Shown here one piece after another: positions 16,468-24,541 of a stretch of 64,000 bases of DNA. Under the pieces are notes generated by a model. The model had not been told where the DNA came from. It was given only the letters and a program-made list of their open reading frames with translations, and made no database searches. Numbering within the stretch: the stretch's first letter is position 1; each line of letters starts with the position of its first letter. The DNA lies in NCBI GenBank assembly GCA_035940575.1, contig DASZER010000004.1:1-64000 (forward strand), written 5' to 3'. Made by a program: the position numbers and the translations under genes. Origin of the DNA: BP-191 sp035940575. GTDB taxonomy: Bacteria > Actinomycetota > Actinomycetes > BP-191.

Positions 16468-17514
16468 GTGGAGAACGTCCTGCGGGACTGGGATGGCGAG
16501 TTCGCGCTGACGGCGTACGACGAGCCCTCGGGCGCCTACCTGTTCATCGCGATCCACTCGACGCGGCTGGGCCCGGGCGCGGGCGGCACGCGCATGAAGA
16601 CGTACGCCACGCCGGCCGACGGCCTCGCCGACGCGTGCAGGCTCGCGGGCGCGATGACGTTGAAGATGGCCGTCGCGGGGCTGCCCATGGGCGGCGGCAA
16701 GTCGGTCATCGCGGTGCCCGGCGAGCTCTCGCCGGAGGTGCGGCGCAACCTGCTGCTGCGCCACGCGCACAACGTCCACATGCTCGGCGGCAACTACCGC
16801 ACCGGCCCCGACATGAACACCAACTCCGCCGACATGGACACCCTCAACGAGGTGACGCCGTTCGCGTTCGGGCGCTCGGTCGAGAAGGGCGGCTCGGGGT
16901 CGAGCGCGCCGGACACGGCCGTCGGCGTCTACCACGGCATCGTCGCGTCGGTGACCCACGTCTACGGCTCCGGCGACCTGACCGGCAAGCGGGTGCTGGT
17001 GCAGGGCGCGGGCGCGGTCGGCGAGCCGCTGGTCGAGATGCTCGTCAAGGACGGCGCCCACGTCATCGTCAGCGACGTCACGTTGGAGCGGGTCGAGGCG
17101 CTGTACGACCGCCTCGGCGTCGAGGTCGTCTCCCCCGCGTCGGTGCTGTCGACGGAGTGCGACGTGTTCGCCCCCTGCGCGACCGGCGGCGTCATCTCCG
17201 TCGACAACGTCGGCATGCTGCGTTGCCGCATCGTCGCCGGCGCCGCGAACAACCCGCTCGTGGACCCCCGGCGCGACGGCGAGGCGTTGCGCGAGGCGGG
17301 CATCCTCTACGCGCCCGACTTCGTCATCAACGGCGGCGGCGCCATCCACCTCATCGGCTACGAGGCGCTCGGCTGGACCGAGGACCAGGTCGAGCGCGGC
17401 CTCGAGGGCATCGGCACGACGTTGACCGAGATCTACCGCGCCGCCGACGAGGCGGGCATCAGCACCGAGGCCGCCGCCGAGCGGATCGCGCACGCGAGGC
17501 TCGCGGCGGGCTGA
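16468..17514 (+). CDS. Glu/Leu/Phe/Val dehydrogenase family amino-acid dehydrogenase
   Basis: The 348-aa enzyme would oxidatively deaminate an amino acid to the 2-oxo acid with NAD+. The active-site lysine motif is present in LKMAVAGLPMGGGKSVI (about 69-85), with upstream LGPGAGGTRM. The substrate region contains GPDMNTNSADMD, and the Rossmann motif is VLVQGAGAVGEPLVEML (about 173-189). It is closest in layout to leucine, valine and phenylalanine dehydrogenases, of about 350-370 aa; substrate is not decided. GTG 16468 follows a GGGAGGG RBS. A 7-bp hairpin (16434-16440 with 16447-16453) lies immediately upstream. It ends 2 bp before the next GTG. Confidence 0.88.
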   Translation: MENVLRDWDGEFALTAYDEPSGAYLFIAIHSTRLGPGAGGTRMKTYATPADGLADACRLAGAMTLKMAVAGLPMGGGKSVIAVPGELSPEVRRNLLLRHAHNVHMLGGNYRTGPDMNTNSADMDTLNEVTPFAFGRSVEKGGSGSSAPDTAVGVYHGIVASVTHVYGSGDLTGKRVLVQGAGAVGEPLVEMLVKDGAHVIVSDVTLERVEALYDRLGVEVVSPASVLSTECDVFAPCATGGVISVDNVGMLRCRIVAGAANNPLVDPRRDGEALREAGILYAPDFVINGGGAIHLIGYEALGWTEDQVERGLEGIGTTLTEIYRAADEAGISTEAAAERIAHARLAAG

Positions 17515-17516
17515 CC

Positions 17517-18137
17517 GTGAACACCCTGCTCGCGCTGCTCGCGGCCCTGCTCGGCTTCGGGTCGTGCGCGATGCCGATGCGCGACGGCGACGTGACCGGG
17601 TGCGCGCTCGAGGGCCCGGCCGATCCCGTCAGGGCCGACGTCGACGGCGACGGGCGCGAGGACCTCGTCCTGCACCACCTCGTGGCCGGGCGGCCGACGG
17701 TCGAGGTGTGCGTCTCCGGCGACGGCCTGCGGACCGCCCCCGGCTACGGCCGCGCGAACCTGTTCTTCGTCGTGGACGTCGACGGCGACGGCGCGTCCGA
17801 GGTGCTCGCGGGCGAGGACACCGGCATGGCGCAGACCGCCGTCGTGCTGCGCTGGGACGGCTCCGGGCTCGCGCCCGTCGGCGTCACGGTCCGCAACGGC
17901 ACGAGGCCGGGCGACAGCGAGCCGCGCTACCTGTTCGGGTGCGCGCCCGGCGCGCTCGTCCAGGCCGACGTCGACTGGGCGCGCCGCACCGGCGTGCTGA
18001 CGACGTACACGATCGGCGACTCCGGCGTCTCGACCTCGCGGCGCGACCTGCGCGTGCCCGCGGGGGCTACGCGGGAGACGTACCTCCCGACGATCGTCAC
18101 GCCCTGCCGGATGGACGGCCGCACGCCGAAACCCTGA
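17517..18137 (+). CDS. Secreted FG-GAP/VCBS-like protein, possible lipoprotein
   Basis: The 206-aa product begins NTLLALLAALLGFGSC, a hydrophobic export signal ending in Gly-Ser-Cys that could be a lipobox, although its -3 residue is unusual. Two calcium-loop FG-GAP motifs are seen: RADVDGDGREDLVL and VVDVDGDGASEVLA. Such motifs form beta-propeller blades, but only two or three units are present. Cys pairs suggest extracellular disulfides. It starts 2 bp after the dehydrogenase stop, so it may be cotranscribed without obvious functional link. Role unknown. Confidence 0.65.
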   Translation: MNTLLALLAALLGFGSCAMPMRDGDVTGCALEGPADPVRADVDGDGREDLVLHHLVAGRPTVEVCVSGDGLRTAPGYGRANLFFVVDVDGDGASEVLAGEDTGMAQTAVVLRWDGSGLAPVGVTVRNGTRPGDSEPRYLFGCAPGALVQADVDWARRTGVLTTYTIGDSGVSTSRRDLRVPAGATRETYLPTIVTPCRMDGRTPKP

Positions 18138-18191
18138 CGCGTTCGCGCCATCGGTCACGGAGCCCGTTGCGTTCGCCCCGATGCTCGTCCC

Positions 18192-18422
18192 ATGACGACA
18201 CGCACCCTTCTTCCACCGCCGCCGCTGCCCGAGCACCCCGAGGAGTACGAGGGCCAGTGGGTGGCCGTCCTGGACGACCGCACGGTCGTCGCCGCGTCGC
18301 CCGACTCCGCCGAGGTCTCGCGCCAGGTGCGCGCGCTCGGGCTGTCGGGCGAGGCCTGCAAGTCCTACATCCCGGCTCGCGACGAGCCCATCTGGATTCC
18401 CGTCTGGGGGGTAGAGCAGTGA
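18192..18422 (+). CDS. DUF5678-like small protein
   Basis: The 76-aa protein contains EEYEGQWVAVLDDRTVVAAS followed by DSAEVSRQVRALG, resembling the short DUF5678 domain (a WVA-type strand plus helix). No catalytic residues or export signal are visible. The GTG start of the next gene overlaps its stop by GTGA (18419-18422), so it is translationally coupled to a retropepsin-like protein, which points to joint function. What that is remains unknown; a stable two-protein complex or a toxin-antitoxin-like pair are both speculation. Confidence 0.68.
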   Translation: MTTRTLLPPPPLPEHPEEYEGQWVAVLDDRTVVAASPDSAEVSRQVRALGLSGEACKSYIPARDEPIWIPVWGVEQ

Positions 18423-18853
18423 CGACCCGATTCCCTTACCTCGACGACGGCGCGCCGCCGATCGCGCGCCCGATCGTCGCCGTCCGTGCGTTCTCCGGCG
18501 ACCGCTCCGCGCGGTTCACCGCGCTGCTGGACACCGGCTCGCCCGGCACCGTGCTCGACGCCGAGGTCGCGCGGGACCTCGGCATCCGCCTCGGCCGCAA
18601 GGGCGCGGAGCAGGCGCGGATGCGGCTGCTCGGCGAGACGTTGCCCGTGCAGTTCGAGCACGTCGACCTCGCCCTAATCGGCTCGGACGAGACGTGGACC
18701 GCGCGCGTGGGCTTCGTGATGTCCGACCGGCTCCGCATGCCGTTCTCGGGGCTGCTCGGGTCCGCCGGCTTCTTCGACAGGTACGTGGTGACGTTCGCGG
18801 AGTACCACGGGTGGGTCGGGGTCGAGCACGCGGCGAACGTGCCGCCGGTGTGA
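18419..18853 (+). CDS. Retropepsin-like aspartic protease domain protein
   Basis: The 144-aa protein has the single-domain aspartic protease signature ALLDTGSPGTVLDAEVA (catalytic Asp in DTGS, about residue 38). Further down, FSGLLGSAGFFDRYVVTF fits the second psi-motif hydrophobic-Gly region of clan AA peptidases. One such domain needs dimerisation to be active. It has no signal peptide and is probably cytoplasmic. GTG 18419 overlaps the DUF5678-like stop. It is convergent with the PAS gene 3 bp away. Confidence 0.75.
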   Translation: MTTRFPYLDDGAPPIARPIVAVRAFSGDRSARFTALLDTGSPGTVLDAEVARDLGIRLGRKGAEQARMRLLGETLPVQFEHVDLALIGSDETWTARVGFVMSDRLRMPFSGLLGSAGFFDRYVVTFAEYHGWVGVEHAANVPPV

Positions 18854-18856
18854 CCG

Positions 18857-19411
18857 CTACCTGAGCGACCGGCCGTCCGAGCGCGGCGCGGTGGTGATCT
18901 GGACGAGGAGGTCCTCGAGCAGGGCGACGCGCTGCTCCGCGGCGACGAGATCGATCTCGGCGCGGGCGGCGTGGTTCGCGGCGGCGGCGGCGCGGCCTTC
19001 GAGCGCGCGGGCGGCGGTCACGTCCGTGTAGCGGCAGACGACCGCGGGCGTGTCCGTCGCGACGCCGACGAGCTCGGCGACGACCGTGAGCCAGCGCACG
19101 GTGCCGTCCTCGCGGCGCACGCGTACGAGCAGCGACGACCGGGACGCGGCGACCGCGTGCCAGACGTCGTACGCCAGCACGTCGACCTGCGCGCCCGCCT
19201 CGTCGGTGACCGAGACGGGCTCGTAGGCGATGTCCCCGGCGCGGCGGCCGCGGCGTACGCCGAGCAGGCGGCTCGCGGCGACGTTGCCCGCGAGCACGCG
19301 GGAGGTCTCGTCGAGCACGACCACCGCGATGTCGAGGCTGTCGAGCACGTCGTGCAGCAGTCGTGGCTGGTACGGCAGCAGCGCCGCGTGCAGCCTCCGG
19401 TCCCCGTTCAT
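18857..19411 (-). CDS. PAS-domain protein without output domain
   Basis: The 184-aa product has one PAS fold (about 22-130): LDSLDIAVVVLDETSRVLAG, NVAASRLLGV, VRREDGTVRWLTVVAEL and VCRYTDVTAARALEGR. An Ala-rich coiled-coil helix (about 130-170) follows. No kinase, GGDEF, phosphatase or DNA-binding domain follows, so it is either a free sensor or adaptor, or acts through a partner. The lack of conserved cofactor residues leaves its ligand open. ATG 19411 lacks a strong RBS. Confidence 0.72.
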   Translation of the reverse strand: MNGDRRLHAALLPYQPRLLHDVLDSLDIAVVVLDETSRVLAGNVAASRLLGVRRGRRAGDIAYEPVSVTDEAGAQVDVLAYDVWHAVAASRSSLLVRVRREDGTVRWLTVVAELVGVATDTPAVVCRYTDVTAARALEGRAAAAANHAARAEIDLVAAEQRVALLEDLLVQITTAPRSDGRSLR

Positions 19412-19472
19412 GGGTCGATGGTCCGTGTCGTTCGGGATGCGCCGCTATGGCCCGTTGTGGTCATCTTGCGCA

Positions 19473-20771
19473 GTGCCCCACCTCGCGGACCTGCGCGCGG
19501 TCCTGCGGGAGCCGCACTTTCGCCGCCTCTACGGCACACGCCTGACCGCGCAGACGGCCGACGGCGTGTTCCAGGCGGCGCTGGCGTCGTTCGTCCTGTT
19601 CTCGCCGGAGAACCAGGCGACGGCGGGTACGACCGCCGCGGCGTTCGCGACGCTGCTGCTGCCGTACTCGGTGGTGGGGCCGTTCGCCGGGGTGTTCATC
19701 GACCGCTGGCAGCGCCGCACGATCCTCGTCCGCGCCAACGTCGTCCGCGCCGCGCTGACAGCCCTCGTCGCGGTGCTCGTGGGGCTCGGCGTGGAGTCGT
19801 GGCCGTTCTACGTCGCGACGCTCTCGGTGCTCAGCGTCAACCGCTTCTTCCTCTCCAGCCTCTCCGCGTCACTGCCGCACGTGGTCGAGCGCAGGCTGCT
19901 CGTCACCGGCAACTCGCTGTCCACGACGTCGGGGACGATCGTGGCGGGCATCGGCGGCGGCCTCGGGGTGGGGCTGCGGGCGCTGCTCGGCGAGGACGAC
20001 CCGAGCGTGGCGGTGATCGTCGTGGTCGCGGGCGTGGTCTACCTGGCGAGCGCGGCGCTCGCGGCGCGCATCCCGCGCACGCTGCTCGGGCCCGACCCCG
20101 ACGACGAGCGCGAGTCCACGAGCGAGGCGATGCGCAACGTCCTGTCCGGCATCGCGGGCGGCGCGCGGCACGTCTGGCAGCGGCGCCGCCCGGCGCACGC
20201 CCTCGGCGCGATCGCGACGCACCGGTTCTTCTACGGCCTGTCGACGGTCGCGACGCTGCTGCTGTACCGCAACTACTTCACCGACCAGGGCTTCTTCCGC
20301 GCCGGCATCGACGGGCTTGCGCAGGTGTTCGGCGCGTCGAGCATCGGCGTCGTCCTCGCCGCGGTCGTGACGCCGTACGTCACCCGCAGGCTCGGCAAGG
20401 AACGCTGGATCGTGACGCTGCTCGCGGCCGCCTGCGTGGTCGAGATCGCGCTCGGCTTCCCGTACACGCAGCCCGCGCTGCTCGTCGCCGCGCTGCTGCT
20501 CGGCTTCGTCGCGCAGGGCTCGAAGATCTGCGTGGACACGATCGTGCAGGAGTCCGTGGCGGACGCGTACCGGGGCAGGGTGTTCGCGTTCTACGACATC
20601 CTGTTCAACGTCACGTTCGTGTCGGCGGCGGTGGTCGCGGCGACGTTCCTGCCGGACACGGGCCGCTCGTACCTCGCGCTCACGGTCATTGCCGTGGGCT
20701 ACGGCGCCACGGCGCTCGCGTACCTCGCGGTCACGGGAGGAGCGGCAGGCCGATCGACGGCGTCGGGATGA
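19473..20771 (+). CDS. Major facilitator superfamily transporter
   Basis: The 432-aa protein has about 12 TM helices. The conserved cytoplasmic loop FIDRWQRRTILVRANVVRA sits after TM2, with early PHFRRLYGTRLTAQTADG, the layout of the MFS_3 (enterobactin exporter-like) group. SVADAYRGRVFAFYDILFN near the start of the second half repeats the loop pattern. It likely exports small molecules or a drug, with substrate unknown. GTG 19473 begins the conserved N-terminus. Its end overlaps the convergent FecR-like gene by 41 bp. Confidence 0.82.
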   Translation: MPHLADLRAVLREPHFRRLYGTRLTAQTADGVFQAALASFVLFSPENQATAGTTAAAFATLLLPYSVVGPFAGVFIDRWQRRTILVRANVVRAALTALVAVLVGLGVESWPFYVATLSVLSVNRFFLSSLSASLPHVVERRLLVTGNSLSTTSGTIVAGIGGGLGVGLRALLGEDDPSVAVIVVVAGVVYLASAALAARIPRTLLGPDPDDERESTSEAMRNVLSGIAGGARHVWQRRRPAHALGAIATHRFFYGLSTVATLLLYRNYFTDQGFFRAGIDGLAQVFGASSIGVVLAAVVTPYVTRRLGKERWIVTLLAAACVVEIALGFPYTQPALLVAALLLGFVAQGSKICVDTIVQESVADAYRGRVFAFYDILFNVTFVSAAVVAATFLPDTGRSYLALTVIAVGYGATALAYLAVTGGAAGRSTASG

Positions 20772-21822
20772 TCTGACCGATCACGTCCTCCAGCGAGTCC
20801 GTCGGGGACGGGCTCGACGTGGGCTTCGGCGACGTGGTCGGCTTCGGCGTCGGGCGGGGGCCGCCGCCGGAGGACCGGGTCGGCGACGGCGCGGGCGACG
20901 ACGAGGGACGCGGGCGGGTGACGTCGCCGCGCGGGGACTCGCCTGCCACGACGGGGCGCGGCGAGGACGACGCGGACGGCGCGGGCACCCCGCGCAGCAC
21001 GGCGGACAGCGCGGTGCCCACCTCGACCGCGGACGTGTCGAGCAGCGCCGCCACGACGCCCCACGACCCGCCGCGCGTACGCAGGCTCAGCGCGCGGCCC
21101 TGCTCCCCCGCGGCGCGGTCGATCGCGTCCGCGAGCAGCGTGTCGCTCGGGCGTACGCCGGGGGTGCGGGGGAACGACGCCGGCAGGATCGCGGCGGGGC
21201 GGTCGAGGCCCGCGGCGAGGGCGTTGAGGCGGGTGTCGTCGGCGAGCAGCGTCGCGACGACGTCGCGCTCCCACGCGTCGTGGCGGAGCTGCAACGGAGC
21301 CGCCTCGCGCGGCAGCGCCCGGCCCGCGACGGACACCTGGTACAGCGGGTCCATCGAGAGCCGCTGGCCCGACGCGGTGCGCACGCGGGAGCCCGCGGAC
21401 AGCGCGGAGACGACGACGGACAGGCGGCGCTCGACGCGTACGGCGCCGTCGCCGATGTCGTCGACGGTCGTGTCGCCGGCGCGGACGGTGACGCCCGGGC
21501 CGTCGCGGTGGTCCACGAGCAGCGCGCCGCGCGCGAGGTCGACCGACGCGCCGTCCGGGACGACGACCTCGGTCGAGGGCGCGAGCAGCACGCGGCGGTC
21601 GCGGACGACGAGGGTCGCGGAGCCGGAGGCGCCGGTACGGACGCGGTCGCCCTTGCCGAGCTTCGCGCCCTCGGCGGCGGCGCGCTCGGAGCCGCCGGAG
21701 ACGACGACCGCGTCGCGGACGCCGGCCAGGGTGACGTCCTCGTCGCGGACGTCCGAGCAGGCCGTCAGACCGGCTGCCGCGAGGAGCGCGGCGGCGACGG
21801 CGAGAGGCACCTTTCGGACCAC
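20731..21822 (-). CDS. FecR-like lipoprotein with Pro/Ser-rich tail
   Basis: From GTG 21822 the product is 363 aa with a lipoprotein signal RKVPLAVAAALLAAAGLTAC (lipobox LTAC). The next 130 residues resemble a FecR domain (GDRVRTGASGSATLVVRDRRVLL, STEVVVPDG, ARGALLVDH). A helical middle region follows, and then a long Pro/Ser/Thr tail (about 295-350). In Gram-positives such domains are usually not iron-uptake anti-sigma factors and may be surface-anchored. ATGs further upstream (21867 or 21858) are alternative starts but would precede a non-signal sequence. Confidence 0.65.
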   Translation of the reverse strand: MVRKVPLAVAAALLAAAGLTACSDVRDEDVTLAGVRDAVVVSGGSERAAAEGAKLGKGDRVRTGASGSATLVVRDRRVLLAPSTEVVVPDGASVDLARGALLVDHRDGPGVTVRAGDTTVDDIGDGAVRVERRLSVVVSALSAGSRVRTASGQRLSMDPLYQVSVAGRALPREAAPLQLRHDAWERDVVATLLADDTRLNALAAGLDRPAAILPASFPRTPGVRPSDTLLADAIDRAAGEQGRALSLRTRGGSWGVVAALLDTSAVEVGTALSAVLRGVPAPSASSSPRPVVAGESPRGDVTRPRPSSSPAPSPTRSSGGGPRPTPKPTTSPKPTSSPSPTDSLEDVIGQIIPTPSIGLPLLP

Positions 21823-21884
21823 ATCGTCATGATCGGGTCGGAACGCCCGCGAGCACATGATCACCACGGGCTAGTTCGGCGTAG

Positions 21885-23294
21885 TCACAAAGAACTACGT
21901 GCCCACTCCTGGAGCAGCGCGACGGCCTCGTCGTGCGGGATCGGGCCGCGCTCCATGCGCTGGTCGAGCAGGTACTGGTACGCCTTGCCGACGGCCGGGC
22001 CGGGCGGGATTCCGAGGATCTCCATGATCTCCCGGCCGTCGAGGTCGGGCCGGATCCTCGCGAGCTCCTCGGCCTCGAGCAGCGCCGCGATGCGCTCCTC
22101 CAGCGAGTCGTACGCCGCCGCGAGCTGCTGCGCCTTGCGGACGTTGCGGGTCGTGCAGTCCGAGCGGACGAGCACGTTGAGGCGCGGCAGGAGCGGCCCC
22201 GCGTCGGCGACGTAGCGGCGGACGGCCGAGTCGGTCCAGCCCATCCGGTAGGTGTGGAAGCGCAGGTGCAGCTCGATGAGCCTGCACACGTCCTCGGTGA
22301 GCTGCTTGGGGTACTTCAGCGCCTTGAGCCGCTTGCGCGCGAGCTTCGCCCCCACGACCTCGTGGTGGTGGAACGACACCCCGTCGGGCCCGATCTCGCG
22401 GGTCGCCGGCTTGCCGATGTCGTGCAGCAGCGCGGCCAGGCGCAGCGTGAGGTCGGGCTCGCCGGCCTCGCGGGAGATGGCGTTCTCCAGGACCGCGAGC
22501 GAGTGCAGGTAGACGTCCTTGTGCCGGTGCACCGCGTCGATCGCGAGGCGCATCGCGGGCAGCTCGGGGAGCACGTGCTCGCACAGGCCCGTGTCGACCA
22601 GCAGCGTGAGGCCGCGTACGGGCTCCTTGCCGAGCAGCGTCTTCGACAGCTCGACCTGGACGCGCTCGGCCGACACGATCTGAATGCGGTCGGCCATCGC
22701 CGCCATCGCCGCCACGACCCCGGGGTCGGGCGCGAAGCCGAGCTGTGCGGCGAACCGCGCGGCCCGCATCATCCGCAGCGGGTCGTCGGTGAACGACTCC
22801 TCCGGCGTGCCCGGCGTGCGCAGCACCCCGCGCGCGAGGTCCGCGAGGCCGTCGAACGGGTCCACGAACTCGTGGTCGGGCAACGCCACCGCCATGGCGT
22901 TGACCGTGAAGTCGCGCCTGCGCAGGTCCTCGTCCAGCGAGTCGCCGTAGACGACGTCGGGCTTGCGCGAGGCCGGGTCGTACGACTCGCCGCGGAACGT
23001 CGTGATCTCGCACCTGACCGGCCCGCGCGCGACGCCGATCGTCCCGAACGCCCGGCCCGTCTCCCACGTCGTGCCCCACTCGTCCACGAGCGCGAGCACC
23101 TGCTCGGGCAGCGCGTCGGTCGCGAAGTCGAGGTCGTCGCCGAGCCTGCCGAGCAGCGCGTCGCGGACGGAGCCGCCGACGAGGTAGAGGCGGTGACCCG
23201 CCTCGGCGAACCTGCGGCCGAGGTCGTCGGCGACCGGCGCGATGCGGAGCAGCTCCGCCACCGCGCTCCGCTGGACCTCGCTCAGTCGGGACAC
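21885..23294 (-). CDS. cca: CCA tRNA nucleotidyltransferase (class II)
   Basis: The 469-aa enzyme adds or repairs the 3' CCA end of tRNAs. This matters here because the two tRNA genes in the window lack encoded CCA. The catalytic head has LYLVGGSVRDALLG and the metal-binding DDLDFATDA (about 53-61), then RRRDFTVNAMAV and DDPLRMMRAARFAAQLGF. A C-terminal HD domain (LAALLHDIGKP, FHHHEVVGA) follows, giving the actinobacterial long form. GTG 23294 starts the conserved N-terminus. TACGCT lies 8 nt before it, so it may be leaderless. The NUDIX-DUF6049-murJ block is divergent, as is usual in actinobacteria. Confidence 0.94.
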   Translation of the reverse strand: MSRLSEVQRSAVAELLRIAPVADDLGRRFAEAGHRLYLVGGSVRDALLGRLGDDLDFATDALPEQVLALVDEWGTTWETGRAFGTIGVARGPVRCEITTFRGESYDPASRKPDVVYGDSLDEDLRRRDFTVNAMAVALPDHEFVDPFDGLADLARGVLRTPGTPEESFTDDPLRMMRAARFAAQLGFAPDPGVVAAMAAMADRIQIVSAERVQVELSKTLLGKEPVRGLTLLVDTGLCEHVLPELPAMRLAIDAVHRHKDVYLHSLAVLENAISREAGEPDLTLRLAALLHDIGKPATREIGPDGVSFHHHEVVGAKLARKRLKALKYPKQLTEDVCRLIELHLRFHTYRMGWTDSAVRRYVADAGPLLPRLNVLVRSDCTTRNVRKAQQLAAAYDSLEERIAALLEAEELARIRPDLDGREIMEILGIPPGPAVGKAYQYLLDQRMERGPIPHDEAVALLQEWARSSL

Positions 23295-23459
23295 GGGGCA
23301 TCAGCGTACGGGTACGGCGCTCCGGGTGCCGGGGTTTGGTCCGCGCGCGGCGGGGGTATGCCGCTCTGCTCGCCGTACGACGGGGCTCCAGAGCAGGGGC
23401 TTCCGCCGGAGCGCGTCACCGCCTACCGTGGCGGGGCTTCCCCCTTCCTGGAGAGACCG

Positions 23460-24008
23460 TTGCGCGGACCGATCGACGTGACGCAGGCCCTGCTCGAGGC
23501 CGGCGTGGCGCACGAGGTCGTCCACCTGCGCCGCCGCATCGACGACGCGGCCGAGCTGCCGGACGTCCTCGGCCTCCCCTCCGCCGCCTGCGTCGCCGTG
23601 CGCGTGTACGAGGCGGGCGACCGCCTCGTCGCTGCGCTGCTGCCGGCCGACCGCGCCGCCGCTACGACGGCGCTGGCGCGTGCCGCGCGGGTACGCGCCC
23701 TGCGCGAGCCGCCGCCGGGCCGGGTGAGCGAGCTGACCGACTTCCACCCGTCGCTGGTGCCGCCGTTCTGCCTGCCCGCGGACGTCGTCGCGGTGGCGGA
23801 CCGCATGCTGCGCGGCCCCGAGGTGCTGTTCACGGCCACGGGCGACGGCGCGACCGCGCTCAAGGTGCACGGCGAGGATTTGCTCGCGTTCACCCGCGCG
23901 ACCGTCGCCGACCTGGTCGAGCCGGGCGTCGTGCTCGACGTGACGCGCCGCCTGGACGCCGACGGCTGGCGGGCGGGCGCGCCGTCCGCGGCGGCGCTGC
24001 GCCGGTAG
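23460..24008 (+). CDS. YbaK/aminoacyl-tRNA deacylase-like protein
   Basis: The 182-aa product begins at TTG 23460, supported by GGAGAG six nt upstream, and reads RGPIDVTQALLEAGVAHEVVHL. The YbaK-type domain shows AELPDVLGLPSAACVAVRVYEAGDRLVAALLPADR, then RVSELTDFHPSLVPPFCLP and a VLFTATGDGATALKVHGEDLLAF region. Members hydrolyse mischarged aminoacyl-tRNAs such as Cys-tRNA(Pro). The usual catalytic Lys after the first strands is not clearly present, so activity is uncertain. An upstream ATG (about 23358) would add a segment not typical of the family. Confidence 0.7.
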   Translation: MRGPIDVTQALLEAGVAHEVVHLRRRIDDAAELPDVLGLPSAACVAVRVYEAGDRLVAALLPADRAAATTALARAARVRALREPPPGRVSELTDFHPSLVPPFCLPADVVAVADRMLRGPEVLFTATGDGATALKVHGEDLLAFTRATVADLVEPGVVLDVTRRLDADGWRAGAPSAAALRR

Positions 24009-24064
24009 CGCGACCGGCCCGTACGGGCGGGGACGGCGCCAGGAACCGGACATAGGATCGCGGC

Positions 24065-24541
24065 GTGGCCGCCCGACCCAGCAAGCCAGCGCCGCGCCGG
24101 CGCAGGCTTCGCCGCGTCGAGGAGACGAGCGCGGGCGGCATCGTGCTCGACCACGCCGGTCCCGACGCGAGCGCCGCGCTGATCGGGCGGATCGACCGCA
24201 AGGGCCGGCTGCTGTGGTCGCTCCCGAAGGGCCACCTCGAGGAGGGCGAGTCGCCGGAGGCGGCGGCGGTCCGCGAGGTCGCGGAGGAGACCGGCATCAG
24301 GGGCGAGGTGCTGGCGCCGCTCGGGTCGATCGACTTCTGGTTCGTCGCCGACGGCCAGCGCGTGCACAAGACCGTGCACCACTACCTCCTCGTACGGACC
24401 GGCGGCGAGCTGTCCGACGAGGACATCGAGGTCGCCGAGGTGGCGTGGGTGCCGTTGCGGGAGGCGACGCAGCGGCTCGCGTACGCCGACGAGCGCGCGC
24501 TGGTCGAGAAGGTCCCCGCCCTGCTCGCGGACTCCGCGTGA
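24065..24541 (+). CDS. NUDIX hydrolase
   Basis: The 158-aa protein contains a full Nudix box, GHLEEGESPEAAAVREVAEETG (residues about 57-78), preceded by LLWSLPKGH. Such enzymes hydrolyse nucleoside diphosphate-linked compounds. The member next to murJ and cca in actinobacteria resembles MutT-type or Ap4A-type hydrolases, but substrate is not determinable. A TAGGAT hexamer lies 6 nt before GTG 24065 with no RBS, so it is probably leaderless. Its stop overlaps the DUF6049 start by GTGA. Confidence 0.88.
   Translation: MAARPSKPAPRRRRLRRVEETSAGGIVLDHAGPDASAALIGRIDRKGRLLWSLPKGHLEEGESPEAAAVREVAEETGIRGEVLAPLGSIDFWFVADGQRVHKTVHHYLLVRTGGELSDEDIEVAEVAWVPLREATQRLAYADERALVEKVPALLADSA

Noticed and set aside
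17517..18137. FG-GAP protein as an integrin-like beta-propeller
   Set aside because: Only two clear calcium motifs are present and the protein is too short for a full propeller; kept as FG-GAP-like only.
20731..21822. FecR-like protein as part of an iron-uptake sigma system
   Set aside because: No FecI-type sigma factor or TonB receptor is nearby, and the host is Gram-positive.
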